From the NCBI GenBank assembly GCA_010365215.1, contig JAAFGT010000008.1, positions 24,168-88,167 of the forward strand: a stretch of 64,000 nt of DNA. The letters are read 5' to 3'. The stretch is from Acidipila sp. GTDB taxonomy: Bacteria; Acidobacteriota; Terriglobia; Acidiferrales; UBA7541. Positions 26,313 through 35,789 of the stretch are shown one piece after another. The notes under the pieces were generated by a model. The model worked only from the letters and a program-made list of their open reading frames with translations, had not been told where the DNA came from and ran no database searches. The stretch's first letter is position 1. Each line of letters begins with the position of its first letter. Position numbers and translations under genes: made by a program.

Positions 26313-26343
26313 GCGCGCTGCGTATGCTGCATTCTGAATTCGT

Positions 26344-26352
26344 ATGTTAGCA
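26344..26352 (-). promoter_or_regulatory. Extended -10 promoter for nadB
   Basis: TGC-TAACAT on the minus strand, in the divergent gap with aroB, about 31 bases before ATG 26312. Confidence 0.45.
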
Positions 26353-26449
26353 CGAACCTGCAGCCCCTCCGGATTTCCGGGTTACCGCCAAAGCGAGCGG
26401 CGACCGCCGCGCTGCCCGCGTTCACCTCTCTATTCTTCTAGAATTCGTG

Positions 26450-26458
26450 TGCTAGAGT
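26450..26458 (+). promoter_or_regulatory. Extended -10 promoter for the aroB operon
   Basis: TGC-TAGAGT ends twelve bases before ATG 26471, implying a leader of about six bases without a Shine-Dalgarno sequence. Confidence 0.45.
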
Positions 26459-26470
26459 AGGCTACTCGTC

Positions 26471-27607
26471 ATGAACACGATTTCCGTCGAGACTCCTTCC
26501 GCCTCCTACACCATCGAATGCGGGCGTGGCGCTATCTCCCGCGCCGGTTCGCTGGTGGCCTCGCTGGCTCCGGCCAGCGGCATCTATTTTCTTTCCTCCC
26601 CACCCGTTTGGAAGCACTGTGGCCCGTTGCTCTTGCGAAGCTTTCGCGGCAACATTGCCGGCAAATCCAAACGCGTTGCCGCTGCGAATCCCGTCCTCTT
26701 TCGCGATGGCGAGCAGTTCAAAACAATGCGCACGGTCGAAACGCTTTGCCGGGCGCTGGTCCGTGCCGGCGCGGATCGCCAGGCGCTGCTGGTTGCCGTC
26801 GGCGGCGGCGTCGTTGGCGACGTCGCCGGTTTCGCTGCCGCCTCCTATCTTCGCGGCGTTCGCGTGGTGCACATCCCCACGACTCTGGTGGCCCAGGTGG
26901 ATTCCTCCATCGGCGGAAAGACCGGCGTCAATTTACCGGAAGGGAAAAATCTTGCCGGCGCGTTTCATCAGCCCGCGCTGGTTCTCGTCGATCCCGATCT
27001 CCTGCGTTCGCTTCCAGACCGCCAGTTCCGCTCGGGCCTGTACGAGGTTATCAAGTACGGCGTGCTCGGCGATCGAGGCCTTTTCGATTTTCTGGAAAAT
27101 CGCATGACTCAGATTCTCGCGCGTGACCGCGCTTCACTCAACTGGATTATCCCGCGGTGCATCAGCGCCAAGGCGGCCATCGTCAGCGGCGACGAACGCG
27201 AGGCCGGCGCGCGCGAGAGCCTCAACCTCGGCCACACCTTTGGCCATGCGCTTGAATCGCTCACGCGTTATCGCCGCTTTCTCCACGGGGAGGCGGTGGG
27301 ATGGGGCATGGTCGCCGCGGCACGTCTCGCCGTCGAAGCCACGCGGCTTTCTTCCGCCGACGCCCGGCGCATCGAGCGCCTTATTTACGCCGCAGGCCCG
27401 CTCCCCGCCATCCCTGCGTTCCCCGCCTCACGCTGGCTGGCGGCCATGCGCTCGGATAAGAAGACGCGCGCGGGCCGCTTACGATTTATACTCCCGCGAA
27501 AAATTGGCGAGGTTTCCGCCGTGGACGGAGTTTCCGAAAAGTTGGTTGGCCGCGTCATCGGAAATGTTACCCGCGATGCCGCGCGGCGTCGAGAAGGGCA
27601 GCGCTAA
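26471..27607 (+). CDS. aroB: 3-dehydroquinate synthase
   Basis: Second step of the shikimate pathway: converts DAHP to 3-dehydroquinate using NAD and a divalent metal. The 378-residue protein has the NAD loop AVGGGVVGDVAGFAAASYLR (about 99-118), VQ-type VAQVDSSIGGKTGVN with the catalytic Lys, YEVIKYGVL, and metal ligands in GHTFGHALE and FLHGEAVGWGM. Length matches the family. One base separates its stop from the next start (27609), so it heads an operon with an acyl-CoA synthetase and ubiE/menG; aromatic precursors and quinone methylation share chorismate-derived metabolism. Confidence 0.95.
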   Translation: MNTISVETPSASYTIECGRGAISRAGSLVASLAPASGIYFLSSPPVWKHCGPLLLRSFRGNIAGKSKRVAAANPVLFRDGEQFKTMRTVETLCRALVRAGADRQALLVAVGGGVVGDVAGFAAASYLRGVRVVHIPTTLVAQVDSSIGGKTGVNLPEGKNLAGAFHQPALVLVDPDLLRSLPDRQFRSGLYEVIKYGVLGDRGLFDFLENRMTQILARDRASLNWIIPRCISAKAAIVSGDEREAGARESLNLGHTFGHALESLTRYRRFLHGEAVGWGMVAAARLAVEATRLSSADARRIERLIYAAGPLPAIPAFPASRWLAAMRSDKKTRAGRLRFILPRKIGEVSAVDGVSEKLVGRVIGNVTRDAARRREGQR

Positions 27608-27608
27608 G

Positions 27609-29249
27609 ATGAGTTCCGGCGCGCGCGATCCGCTTTTTGGAACCATGATGGACTTCCCGCTGGTTCTCCCCCAGATCCTCGAACGCGCTGCGAGAATTTT
27701 CCCCAAAGTTGAAATTGTCTCCCGGCGGCCCGATAAATCTGTGGCCCGTTCCCACTACGCGGATTTTGCCCGCCGTGCAAGAGCGCTTGCCGCGGGCCTT
27801 CTGGCGAGCGGACTGCGCCGCGGAGACCGCGTGGCCACGCTGCAGTGGAATCACCAATTCCACCTGGAAGCGTATTTCGGCGTTCCGGCCGCCGGCGCGA
27901 TTCTGCACACATTAAATTTGCGTCTGCACCCCGACGAGCTGGCCTTCATCATCCAGCACGCCGCGGATCGATTTCTCCTGATCGATGACGTGCTCCTCCC
28001 GTTGCTCGAAAAACTCTCCTCCAAAGTTCACTTCGAGCGCGTCTGGGTTGTTCCGTTTTCCGGCCAGCCGCTACCCGCCGGTTGGGAGAGTTATGAGTCT
28101 CTGCTTGCCGGCGCCCCGGCCGATTTCAAATATCCCACGCTCAACGAAAACGAAGCAGCGGCCATGTGCTACACCTCGGGCACCACCGGAAAGCCCAAGG
28201 GAGTGCTCTATTCTCACCGCGCGCTCGTTCTGCACTCCATGAACATGACTGCTGCCGACACACTGGCGGTCAGCGAACGGGACGTGGTGCTGATCGCAGC
28301 TTCCATGTTCCACGCCAATGCCTGGGGTTTCCCTTACGTTGCGACCATGGTCGGCGCCAAGCAGGTCTTTCCCGGCCCGCATCTCGACGGCGAAAGTTTT
28401 CTCGATCTCCTCGCCTCCGAGCGCGTCACGCTCACCAATGGCGTGCCTACTATCTGGATTGGCGTCCTCGACGCGCTCAATCGCAACCCGGGCCGCTGGA
28501 AACTCGCTCCTGGGTTGCGCGAGCTTTGCGCGGGCTCGGCGCCGCCGGAGGCGCTCTTCCGCGGTCTCGATGGGCACGGTATCGAATTGCTCCACGCCTG
28601 GGGCATGACCGAAACCACGCCCCTGGCCAGCTTCGGCCGCCTCAGTCCGGTAATGCGGCGTCGCTCACCTGACGAACAGTATTCCGCGCGCGCCATGCAG
28701 GGTCGCGAGGCGCCTTTTGTAAACCTGCGCGCCATGGCTGGCGACCAGGAAGTTCCCTGGGATGGCTGCACGCTCGGCGAGCTGCACGTTCGCGGCGCGT
28801 GGATCGCCGCAAGCTATTACGAACTGCCCGAAGCGCGGGATCGCTGGACCGAAGACGGCTGGTTCCGCACCGGCGACGTGGCGGCTATCTCCCCGGACGG
28901 GACCATCCGCATTGCCGACCGCAGCAAAGACCTGATCAAGTCCGGCGGCGAGTGGATCAGTTCGGTGGACGTGGAAAACGCGCTCATGGCGCATCCCGCG
29001 GTGAAAGAAGCTGCGGTGATCGGCGTCGCTCACCCCAAATGGCAGGAGCGCCCGCTGGCGGTGGTGGTCTGCCGCGAAGGAGTGCAGCCCACGCCCGACG
29101 AGCTGCGCGAATTTCTCGCTGCGCGCTTCGCCAAGTGGCAACTGCCCGACGCGTTCGTGTTCATCGCTGAGATTCCCCGGACTTCCGTGGGCAAGTTTCA
29201 GAAATCGCGGCTGCGCGAAATGTACAGCGATTGGAAATGGGAATCGTAG
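27609..29249 (+). CDS. AMP-dependent acyl-CoA synthetase
   Basis: A 546-residue ANL-superfamily enzyme from ATG 27609 that activates a carboxylic acid with ATP and CoA. The P-loop is [11 protein letters not shown] (about 186-196), A5 is [10 protein letters not shown]7 [10 protein letters not shown]8 [18 protein letters not shown], and the A10 lysine is in [11 protein letters not shown] near the C-terminus. [20 protein letters not shown] is typical of medium/long-chain fatty-acyl-CoA synthetases. The exact substrate is not readable. It sits between aroB and ubiE; a fatty-acid role is the default, with an aromatic acid possible. Confidence 0.9.
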   Translation: MSSGARDPLFGTMMDFPLVLPQILERAARIFPKVEIVSRRPDKSVARSHYADFARRARALAAGLLASGLRRGDRVATLQWNHQFHLEAYFGVPAAGAILHTLNLRLHPDELAFIIQHAADRFLLIDDVLLPLLEKLSSKVHFERVWVVPFSGQPLPAGWESYESLLAGAPADFKYPTLNENEAAAMCYTSGTTGKPKGVLYSHRALVLHSMNMTAADTLAVSERDVVLIAASMFHANAWGFPYVATMVGAKQVFPGPHLDGESFLDLLASERVTLTNGVPTIWIGVLDALNRNPGRWKLAPGLRELCAGSAPPEALFRGLDGHGIELLHAWGMTETTPLASFGRLSPVMRRRSPDEQYSARAMQGREAPFVNLRAMAGDQEVPWDGCTLGELHVRGAWIAASYYELPEARDRWTEDGWFRTGDVAAISPDGTIRIADRSKDLIKSGGEWISSVDVENALMAHPAVKEAAVIGVAHPKWQERPLAVVVCREGVQPTPDELREFLAARFAKWQLPDAFVFIAEIPRTSVGKFQKSRLREMYSDWKWES

Positions 29250-30037
29250 CAGTGCCGCCGAAACTTCCCGGGACCCGCCCCGAAGGCGCGCAGAACGAAG
29301 GCGAATCCTCCGCGCGCATCCGGCAAATGTTCAGCGACATCGCCCCGCGCTACGATCTGCTGAACCACCTGCTGTCGCTGTCCCTCGACCGCGTGTGGCG
29401 GCGGCGCACCGCGGCTGCATTCGATCGCATCCTGCGCGGTCCACACGCACGCGTTCTTGATCTCTGCTGCGGCACCGGAGATCTCACGCTGGCGCTACAG
29501 CGGCGCGCGGAAAAAGCCGGCAACCGGTCTGCGGCGATATTCGGAAGCGATTTCGCTCATCCCATGCTGGTCCGCGCGAGTCAAAAGAGTTCTGCTCCAG
29601 CGGCCAAGCCCGAAGTCCGCTCGAGGGGAATCGAATACGCGGAAGCCGACGCGCTTCAGCTTCCATTCGCCGACGCCAGCTTCGATCTGGTGACTGCGGC
29701 CTTCGGGTTCCGCAATCTGGCAATTTACGATGCCGGACTTCGCGAGATGTTCCGCCTGCTGCGGCCGGGCGGGGAAGTGGGCATTCTCGAATTCGCCGAA
29801 CCTACCGGAGCGCTCTTCGGCCCCCTCTACCGGTTTTATTTTCGACAGATACTGCCGCGGATCGGCGGCGCCGTTTCCGGCCGCGGCTTCGCCTACTCCT
29901 ACCTGCCCGCCTCGGTGGCAAAGTTTCCAGCACCCGATGACCTGGCCGCGATGATGACCCGCGCAGGCTTCGCCAACGTAAGCTTTAAATGTTGGACCGG
30001 CGGTACAGTAGCTTTGCACCGTGGCCAAAAACTTTAA
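29237..30037 (+). CDS. ubiE: Demethylmenaquinone/ubiquinone C-methyltransferase (UbiE/MenG family)
   Basis: A 266-residue SAM-dependent methyltransferase for the last step of menaquinone synthesis. SAM-binding motif I is VLDLCCGTGDLTLAL; the family N-terminal signature appears as MFSDIAPRYDLLNHLLSLSLD, and the second signature as AAFGFRNL followed by EMFRLLRPGGEVGILEF. A 25-residue insert (GNRSAAIFGSD to KPEVRSRG) makes it slightly longer than E. coli UbiE. The start (ATG 29237, or TTG 29231) lies within the end of the synthetase gene, indicating translational coupling. Confidence 0.93.
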   Translation: MGIVAVPPKLPGTRPEGAQNEGESSARIRQMFSDIAPRYDLLNHLLSLSLDRVWRRRTAAAFDRILRGPHARVLDLCCGTGDLTLALQRRAEKAGNRSAAIFGSDFAHPMLVRASQKSSAPAAKPEVRSRGIEYAEADALQLPFADASFDLVTAAFGFRNLAIYDAGLREMFRLLRPGGEVGILEFAEPTGALFGPLYRFYFRQILPRIGGAVSGRGFAYSYLPASVAKFPAPDDLAAMMTRAGFANVSFKCWTGGTVALHRGQKL

Positions 30038-30150
30038 CCCGTACCCTCAACCGGCTTCCCTCATTTAGGATTGCGGGCCAAGCGACTGCATGACCTTCAA
30101 CTCATACGCACGCCCTTCGAAGCCCGAGCAGCGCCCCAAACGCGCATTTG

Positions 30151-30246
30151 TGTCATCCCGAGCGCGGCGAGGGGTCTGCTCTTGCTGAAGCCGCTGGGAA
30201 TCAGATTGCTCATTGTCAGCTCGAAGCGGGGCTCTGCGGAATGACA
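30151..30246 (+). repeat. Interspersed intergenic repeat, copy B (long form)
   Basis: TGTCATCCCGAGCGCGGCGA and the following GGGGTCTGCTC match the shared consensus. The element ends at CTGCGGAATGACA, complementary to its beginning, so it may be a full unit with inverted ends. It fills the 240-base convergent gap between ubiE and the carboxypeptidase-regulatory-like gene; nothing else is seen there. Confidence 0.65.
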
Positions 30247-30278
30247 TCGACCATTTACAGAAAGTAAAGAGGCCAGCT

Positions 30279-31946
30279 CTACGGCAGCTCTCTTGCTGCG
30301 CCAGCCGAGACTTTCAGCGTCACAGAGCCATGACCGTTTTCTTCGGCTCGCACTTCCACGCCTCTACTCTCAAACGGCTTCAGAAATTCAGGGTCTTGCC
30401 ACTCATCATTCTGCACACCCTGCCACGCGAAAACCTTGTAATCCCCCGGTGCGATTCCCTGGAGTATGAATTTGCCGTTTTGATCGGTCACAACATCTTT
30501 ATACAGGAGGTAGAGCTTGCGTCTGTTCCCTTCGGGAATTAGCACGACCGTCGCGCCGGCCACCAACAGGCCATCTGCATCGGCAACCGTACCATCCAAT
30601 TGGTAGCCCCCCAGGCTGATGACGACCTCCAGGGGGCCGTGGCTTCCCTCGGTACCAATTTCCAGATTGCGGTTCAGGATATCCTCTCCGTTGATTCGAG
30701 CCGATTTCAGGTAGGCCCCGGGCGGCTTTACTAAGACATTGAACTCATAACTTCCCAAAGCGACATCTGCAAAATGAAAAGTCCCGTCCCGTCGCACCTC
30801 AGCTTCAGCACGCGGATATTCCCCATCCTTTGGCGTTAAAAGAAACTGTAAAGTGGAACGATCGAAAGATTCGCCATTTTCCACGGTTATTCGACCGGTT
30901 ACTTCGACGCCAGGGGAAAGCGTGAGGTTGATATCCTCCAGATTCGCATTGCTTACCTCCACGGGGACCGGCGCTGCGTGCAAAGCTTTCTGTCCCCACG
31001 CAACAGCGATGACAAAATAGGATCCCGGCGGCACGTTATCTATCTCAAAGCCTCCCTTGATTCCAAACGGATAACCCGGCCCGGGGAAGGCGTTGGTCCC
31101 TGAAGTGTTGTCGCGGGATTTCAGATAGACGCAGCAATGTCCCTTGCCCGGAATGGCACTATAAACATGTCCGCGGATTCGCATCGCTCGCGTGGCAACC
31201 AATCTGAAATCGACAGACGGGAGCTCCTGGCCTGATGCCAGGGTAACGGTTGAGGCCCGGGACACATCCACTGTTCCCGGATAGAAAATCGGAGCATACA
31301 CGGTGGTGGAAGGTGAGCTTTGTGTATATTCCGCCCGCACGTAGTAACGGCCTTTCGCCAGACCATAAAGGCGGTACTCTCCGAGGTCGTTCGTAAGAGC
31401 GGTTTGACTCGGGGAAAATTTGCGCTGGCCCTCGTCGACATAGCTTTGCAACGCAACCACCTCGGCATTTGCCACCGGATCGCCGTCTTGATCCGTGATG
31501 CGACCGGAGATGACTGCCCACACGGGCATTCGAACCAGAAGATTGCTTATTTTCTTTCCGGCATCCAGTGCGAGATTAACGCGATGGCCGTTGGATGGAT
31601 CCACTCCGACCGTTTCCGTTACGAAACCAGTGCGGTCCACCTTGAGTTCGTAGTTGCCAGGAGCAATGCCCTCCAGAAAAAAACGCCCGGCGTCGTCGGT
31701 AGTTGCGCTGTAGCCACGCGTGTGCTCACCCGCCGTATAAACCAGGACCTGTGCCTTCCGTATCGGCTCCTCCGTCCCGGCGCGCACCACCACGCCCGCT
31801 ATTGAGCATGTTGCCGCCTTTTGTGAGACTGGCGTTGGCTCTACCGGCGTGGTAATTTCTTGGGCGGAAAGGCTGGCCGTCAGAAAGGGGAAGCACACGC
31901 TCAGCATGAGCGCGCGCAGCGCGGCGACCTTTCTGTAGCCACACAT
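30279..31946 (-). CDS. Secreted protein with repeated carboxypeptidase-regulatory-like domains
   Basis: A 555-residue exported protein; signal peptide ends LTASLSAQE near residue 29. Four or more transthyretin-like/CarboxypepD_reg beta-sandwich units are visible from their start and end motifs: ATCSIAGVVVRAGTEEPIRK with DDAGRFFLEGIAPGNYEL, VISGRITDQDGDPVANAEVV with GEYRLYGLAKGRYYV, VTGRITVENGESF with GTFHFADVALGSYEF, and YQLDGTVADADGLLVAGATV with GKFILQGIAPGDYKV. No TonB-receptor barrel or protease follows. Such proteins are numerous in acidobacteria and probably act in extracellular adhesion or polymer binding, which is inference. Confidence 0.85.
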   Translation of the reverse strand: MCGYRKVAALRALMLSVCFPFLTASLSAQEITTPVEPTPVSQKAATCSIAGVVVRAGTEEPIRKAQVLVYTAGEHTRGYSATTDDAGRFFLEGIAPGNYELKVDRTGFVTETVGVDPSNGHRVNLALDAGKKISNLLVRMPVWAVISGRITDQDGDPVANAEVVALQSYVDEGQRKFSPSQTALTNDLGEYRLYGLAKGRYYVRAEYTQSSPSTTVYAPIFYPGTVDVSRASTVTLASGQELPSVDFRLVATRAMRIRGHVYSAIPGKGHCCVYLKSRDNTSGTNAFPGPGYPFGIKGGFEIDNVPPGSYFVIAVAWGQKALHAAPVPVEVSNANLEDINLTLSPGVEVTGRITVENGESFDRSTLQFLLTPKDGEYPRAEAEVRRDGTFHFADVALGSYEFNVLVKPPGAYLKSARINGEDILNRNLEIGTEGSHGPLEVVISLGGYQLDGTVADADGLLVAGATVVLIPEGNRRKLYLLYKDVVTDQNGKFILQGIAPGDYKVFAWQGVQNDEWQDPEFLKPFESRGVEVRAEENGHGSVTLKVSAGAARELP

Positions 31947-31952
31947 GGACGT

Positions 31953-31958
31953 ATCATA
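31953..31958 (-). promoter_or_regulatory. -10 element abutting the 31946 start codon
   Basis: TATGAT on the minus strand with exactly six bases before ATG 31946, the spacing expected if transcription starts at the A of ATG (leaderless). Confidence 0.35.
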
Positions 31959-32066
31959 CTGCTAACCGGGAAGTGTTTGCACAGATGTCCAATCAGTTTT
32001 CTGTAGCTCCACACGCCCGCCGCGCGTGCGTTCTAAATATTAAGTGTCAAGCTGAGTGCGCCGCCG

Positions 32067-33458
32067 TTACCCCTCGAGGCCCAGCGCTTTAATTTTGTTG
32101 AGCAGAGTTTTGTAGGAGACGCCGAGTTTTTCGGCGGCGCGGGTCTTGTTCCAGCGGCATTCGCGGAGTACGGTTTCGATTTTGAATTTCTCCACGTGGG
32201 CTACGGCTCGCCCCGAGACCTCGTCCAGCGTTCCTTCCCAGGAAAAACCTTCGTCCAGCGCGCCTGCGGGAATTTCGGTGGCCGTGGGCCGAGCCGCGGG
32301 GAGGCGCAGGTCGGCGGCGTCGAGGGTTTCGCCGTCGGCTAGGAGAACGGCGCGCTCGATGGTGTTTTGCAGCTCGCGGATGTTGCCTGGCCAAGGATAG
32401 GCGGCGAGGCGCTCTTTGGCGTCTTCGGTCAAGCGCAATCCGGGCTTGGCCAGCTCGCGCCGGAATTTTTCCAGAAAATGTTCGGCGAGCAGCTGCACGT
32501 CCGCGCCGCGCTCGCGCAACGGCGGGATGGTGATGGGCACGGCGGAGATGCGGAAGTACAGGTCTTCGCGGAACGTCTTGCCGGCCACCGCGGCATGGAG
32601 ATCGCGGTTGGTGGCGCAGACGATGCGTGAATCCACTTCGATGGCTTGCGTGCCGCCCACGCGCTCGAACTGCCTTTCTTCGATTACGCGCAACAGCTTG
32701 CTCTGGGTGAGCAGCGGAAGTTCGCCAATTTCGTCGAGGAACAGCGTGCCGCGGTGGGCCAGCTCCATTTTGCCGGCTTTACGCGCGCCCGCTCCGGTGT
32801 ACGCGCCCTTTTCGTGGCCGAAGAGCTCATTCTCCACCAAGCCCTCGGGAATGGCCGCGCAGTTGAGCGCTACGAAGGGTTGATCGCGACGTTTGGAGAG
32901 GTGGTGAATGGCGCGCGCAAAAAGCTCCTTGCCCGTGCCGCTCTCGCCGAGCAGCAGGACGGTGGTTTCCGCCGCGGCTACGCGCTGCACCTGCTGTCCG
33001 ATTTCGAGGATGGAGGGATGCTCGCCCACGATGCGCGGAAAGCCGTAACGCGCCGCGTAGTCTTCGCGAAGCACCAGGTTCTCGCGCAGCAGCTCCTGCT
33101 GGCGCGCGGCACGCTCGACCAGCAGCCGCAAGTGGTCGAGGTCCACTGGCTTCTGAATGAAATCGAAGGCGCCTTCCTTCATGGCCGTCACCGCTTCCTC
33201 CACCGAGCCGAAGGCGGTCATCAGGATGACAGGTATGGTGGGGTCGGCTTCTTTTACGCCGCGAAGCACGTCGAGGCCGGAGCAGCCCGGCAGCTTCAGG
33301 TCGGTGAGCACCAGCAGGTAGCGCATGCGCCGCAGCTTATCGAGGGCGGTGGTGCCGTCGGGCGCCTCGTCGACGTTCCACCCGGCGAGTTTCAGCGCTT
33401 TGGATAGCACCGCGCGCAGCTCGGCCTTATCCTCGACCAGCAGCAGCGGTTCCTTCAT
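32067..33458 (-). CDS. Sigma-54-dependent response regulator (NtrC family)
   Basis: A 463-residue regulator. The receiver (residues 1-118) has the phosphoacceptor Asp in VLTDLKLPG and acidic residues at LLVEDKAEL. The AAA+ domain (about 140-375) has Walker A GESGTGKELFARAIH, the sigma-54-contact loop as GAYTGA (a Phe-to-Tyr variant of GAFTGA), Walker B GTLFLDEIGEL and the arginine-finger region. A Fis-type helix-turn-helix closes the protein (NKTRAAEKLGVSYKTLLNKI). It pairs with the histidine kinase at 34352-35731 and would activate RpoN-dependent promoters; pilin or prepilin genes are plausible targets given the adjacent prepilin peptidase. Confidence 0.95.
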   Translation of the reverse strand: MKEPLLLVEDKAELRAVLSKALKLAGWNVDEAPDGTTALDKLRRMRYLLVLTDLKLPGCSGLDVLRGVKEADPTIPVILMTAFGSVEEAVTAMKEGAFDFIQKPVDLDHLRLLVERAARQQELLRENLVLREDYAARYGFPRIVGEHPSILEIGQQVQRVAAAETTVLLLGESGTGKELFARAIHHLSKRRDQPFVALNCAAIPEGLVENELFGHEKGAYTGAGARKAGKMELAHRGTLFLDEIGELPLLTQSKLLRVIEERQFERVGGTQAIEVDSRIVCATNRDLHAAVAGKTFREDLYFRISAVPITIPPLRERGADVQLLAEHFLEKFRRELAKPGLRLTEDAKERLAAYPWPGNIRELQNTIERAVLLADGETLDAADLRLPAARPTATEIPAGALDEGFSWEGTLDEVSGRAVAHVEKFKIETVLRECRWNKTRAAEKLGVSYKTLLNKIKALGLEG

Positions 33459-33550
33459 CCGTACCTCACAGGCGCACCTGATATCCGCAGTTCATATTCG
33501 CAGCTCACCGAACTTTCACTGAACCGGGCCGGCGAAAATTTGCCGTAAAT

Positions 33551-33580
33551 AAAAAAACGGCGTCAACTGCAAGGACGCCG
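33551..33580 (-). terminator. Rho-independent terminator after the 33670 gene
   Basis: On the minus strand a perfect 7-bp stem CGGCGTC/GACGCCG (loop of 9) is followed by seven T. It separates the coiled-coil protein gene from the response regulator gene. Confidence 0.85.
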
Positions 33581-33669
33581 CTCTCTGCGCGAAGTTTCCC
33601 CGCCGGACTCTTCGCCAGTACGTTTGCTGATTTTGGTTTCGTGCCGCGCAATATTCGCGGCTGCGGCGG

Positions 33670-34266
33670 TTATTCGCGCGACCAGCTCGACGGCAGGCCC
33701 GCGCGGCGCAGTTGATCGTCCAGGTCGGAAAGCTGTGCCTGCATGTCTGCGAGCTCGCGCCTCATGTCGTCAATCTTGGTTTTGGAATCGTTTATGTCGC
33801 TGCGGGAATACTGCTCGCGCAGAGCCACGTTGGGATCGCTATAATACTGCTGCTGCTTTAGATTCAACTCGCGCTGGGTAACGTCGATCTCTTTTGCCTT
33901 CAGCGCAATTTTGTCGCGCAGCTCGCTGAATTTCTTGCGCCACGCCGCCTCGTTCGCAGCCGAATCTTTGGCCTTGTCACCGGGCTTGACCACCGCTCCG
34001 GTGCCCGTGCCGGCAACGCCACTGGTGCTGCCGGTTGCCGTGGTGCTGCCGCTAGCTGGCAGGCTGCCTACCACCGAAACCGATCCCGCCGTAGCCAGGT
34101 CCTCATTCCCGTAGACGCGCTTCGCCCGCGGCGCCTCTTTCTTCTGCTCCTGCGCGCGACGCGCGGCTTCACCCAAAGAAACCTGCTGGGCAAATGACGG
34201 CACCCACGCCGGCACACACGATCCCGCCAGCAGCAGCGCCACGGCAAACTTCAAGTTGTTCTTCAT
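33670..34266 (-). CDS. Secreted coiled-coil protein of unknown function
   Basis: A 198-residue protein from ATG 34266 (GTG 34275 possible). It has a signal peptide (FAVALLLAGSCVPAWVPSFAQ), a short basic/Gln segment (GEAARRAQEQKKEAPRAKRV), a Ser/Thr/Gly-rich linker (about 60-90), and a long C-terminal coiled coil (about 105-190) with repeated Lys/Asp/Leu heptads such as MRRELADMQAQLSDLDDQLR. No catalytic motif is present. It lies between the histidine kinase and response regulator genes and has its own terminator. Function unknown. Confidence 0.75.
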   Translation of the reverse strand: MKNNLKFAVALLLAGSCVPAWVPSFAQQVSLGEAARRAQEQKKEAPRAKRVYGNEDLATAGSVSVVGSLPASGSTTATGSTSGVAGTGTGAVVKPGDKAKDSAANEAAWRKKFSELRDKIALKAKEIDVTQRELNLKQQQYYSDPNVALREQYSRSDINDSKTKIDDMRRELADMQAQLSDLDDQLRRAGLPSSWSRE

Positions 34267-34351
34267 ACCCACCACCTTCGCGCATGGACTTCAGCGACTC
34301 TTTGGACTCTCAGAGTTTAGATGCGTCCAGCAGCCTTAGCAACCACGTAGC

Positions 34352-35731
34352 TCAAGCCGTTGGCGCGGGTAACCAAAGGATTAACTCGGCCCCGCCTTCC
34401 GGGCGGTTCTGCGCTTCGGCGCTTCCCCCGTGCTGCACGGCGATTTTCTGGACGATGGCGAGGCCCAAGCCCGTCCCCGAGGTCTTGGTGGTATAAAAGG
34501 GCAGGAACACCTTGCTGAGGTCTTCGGCGGGGATTCCCGGGCCATCGTCGCGAACCCCCAGCCGTTGCATCCGGCGTCCGGCCAGATCCTCGATGGTCCC
34601 AAGCACTTCGACGCGTCCCCCGGGCTTAAACCCAGGCGAGTCGCTCTTTTCGGTACCGGTTCCGGGAGCCGTTCCGGCACGCTGCGCGAGTGTCGCTTCC
34701 GCGGCATTCCGCACCAGGTTGAGCAGCGCCTGGCGCAAAAGCCCTTCGTCGCCGGCCACATCGGTAAACTCCCCGGCCGAGGAGAAGATAACTCCCGGAA
34801 AAATCTCTCGTCCTTCCGCGACCACTCGCTCCACCAGCGGCGCCATGGCCAGGAGTTCGCCCTCCAGCTCCATCGGCCGTGCAAAGCGCAGAAATTCGGT
34901 GACCACGTGGGTGAGCGAGCGCGCCTCGCTCAAAATTTTCCCGGCATTCTCTGCCACATCGCTGCTTACCGACTGTTGCTGGATCAGTTGTGCATACGCG
35001 CACAGCGTGGCCAGCGAATTCTTGAACTCGTGGGCGATCCCCGCGGACATCTCCCCGAGCGACGCCAGGCTTTCCTTCAATCGCATCTGCCGCTGCAGCG
35101 CGGTAAGCTCGGTGAGGTCGCTCATCAGGCACAGCGCACCGGTGGCTTTACCCTCAACCATGGACACAGGCGAAATGGTCACGCCCAGGTGGCGCGTTTC
35201 GCCTGCCGCAGTGCGGTGGTCTATTTCCTGACGCTGAAAGGTCTGTCCCTGGCGCAGGCAAGCGCCCACCAGTTCGGCGAGCGCGGAATCCGTACCCAGC
35301 AGATCCGTATACCGGCGGTACTGCAGCGCGCCAACGCCCAGCGCGGCCTCCGCTGCGGGATTCGAAAGATTCACCAGCGAGTTGGCCCCCACCACGATCA
35401 ATCCCGTGGGCATGTTGCGCGTCACTGCATCGGTGAGCCGCTCCGTCCGTTGCGCGCGTTCGCGTTCCACATTACGCAGACGCTCCAGCTCGCGCTCCTG
35501 CTCCCGCAACTTCTGGATCACGGCTTGCACCGATGCAGCAGCGAACGCCGTCTCGCCGGCCAGGGCTGGCCGCCCCGTGGTGTCTTCTTTTTTGTTGAGG
35601 CCGGCGCGCAGGTGACGCAGGAACATGTAGGAAACCAGCAGGAACCCGAAGAACACCGCCAGCATAAAAAACGTTCCAGCGGAGAGAAAGAAACGCGGGC
35701 TTCCCGAAAATTGGATTTGCGTGGTCATCAT
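34352..35731 (-). CDS. PAS-domain sensor histidine kinase (NtrB/PilS-like)
   Basis: A 459-residue kinase with one membrane helix (about 13-38, FFMLAVFFGFLLVSYMFL), a cytoplasmic coiled segment (75-95), a PAS domain (about 100-215), HisKA with the phosphorylated His in EMSAGIAHEFKNS (about 238-250), and HATPase_c (N box LVRNAAEATL, G1 VRDDGPGIP, G2 TSGTGLGLAIV). The single membrane helix means no sizeable extracytoplasmic sensor, so sensing is probably through the PAS domain or within the membrane. The cognate regulator is the NtrC-type protein downstream, after one intervening gene. Confidence 0.93.
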   Translation of the reverse strand: MMTTQIQFSGSPRFFLSAGTFFMLAVFFGFLLVSYMFLRHLRAGLNKKEDTTGRPALAGETAFAAASVQAVIQKLREQERELERLRNVERERAQRTERLTDAVTRNMPTGLIVVGANSLVNLSNPAAEAALGVGALQYRRYTDLLGTDSALAELVGACLRQGQTFQRQEIDHRTAAGETRHLGVTISPVSMVEGKATGALCLMSDLTELTALQRQMRLKESLASLGEMSAGIAHEFKNSLATLCAYAQLIQQQSVSSDVAENAGKILSEARSLTHVVTEFLRFARPMELEGELLAMAPLVERVVAEGREIFPGVIFSSAGEFTDVAGDEGLLRQALLNLVRNAAEATLAQRAGTAPGTGTEKSDSPGFKPGGRVEVLGTIEDLAGRRMQRLGVRDDGPGIPAEDLSKVFLPFYTTKTSGTGLGLAIVQKIAVQHGGSAEAQNRPEGGAELILWLPAPTA

Positions 35732-35754
35732 TTCTGTCTGGGTTTCTATCTGGG
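35731..35754. repeat. Two tandem 12-base units at the kinase start
   Basis: TTTCTGTCTGGG and TTTCTATCTGGG follow each other directly upstream (minus strand sense) of the kinase start codons. Confidence 0.55.
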
Positions 35755-35789
35755 TTCTTTCACGCTTCTTTCTCGCGGCTGCTTCTGCG

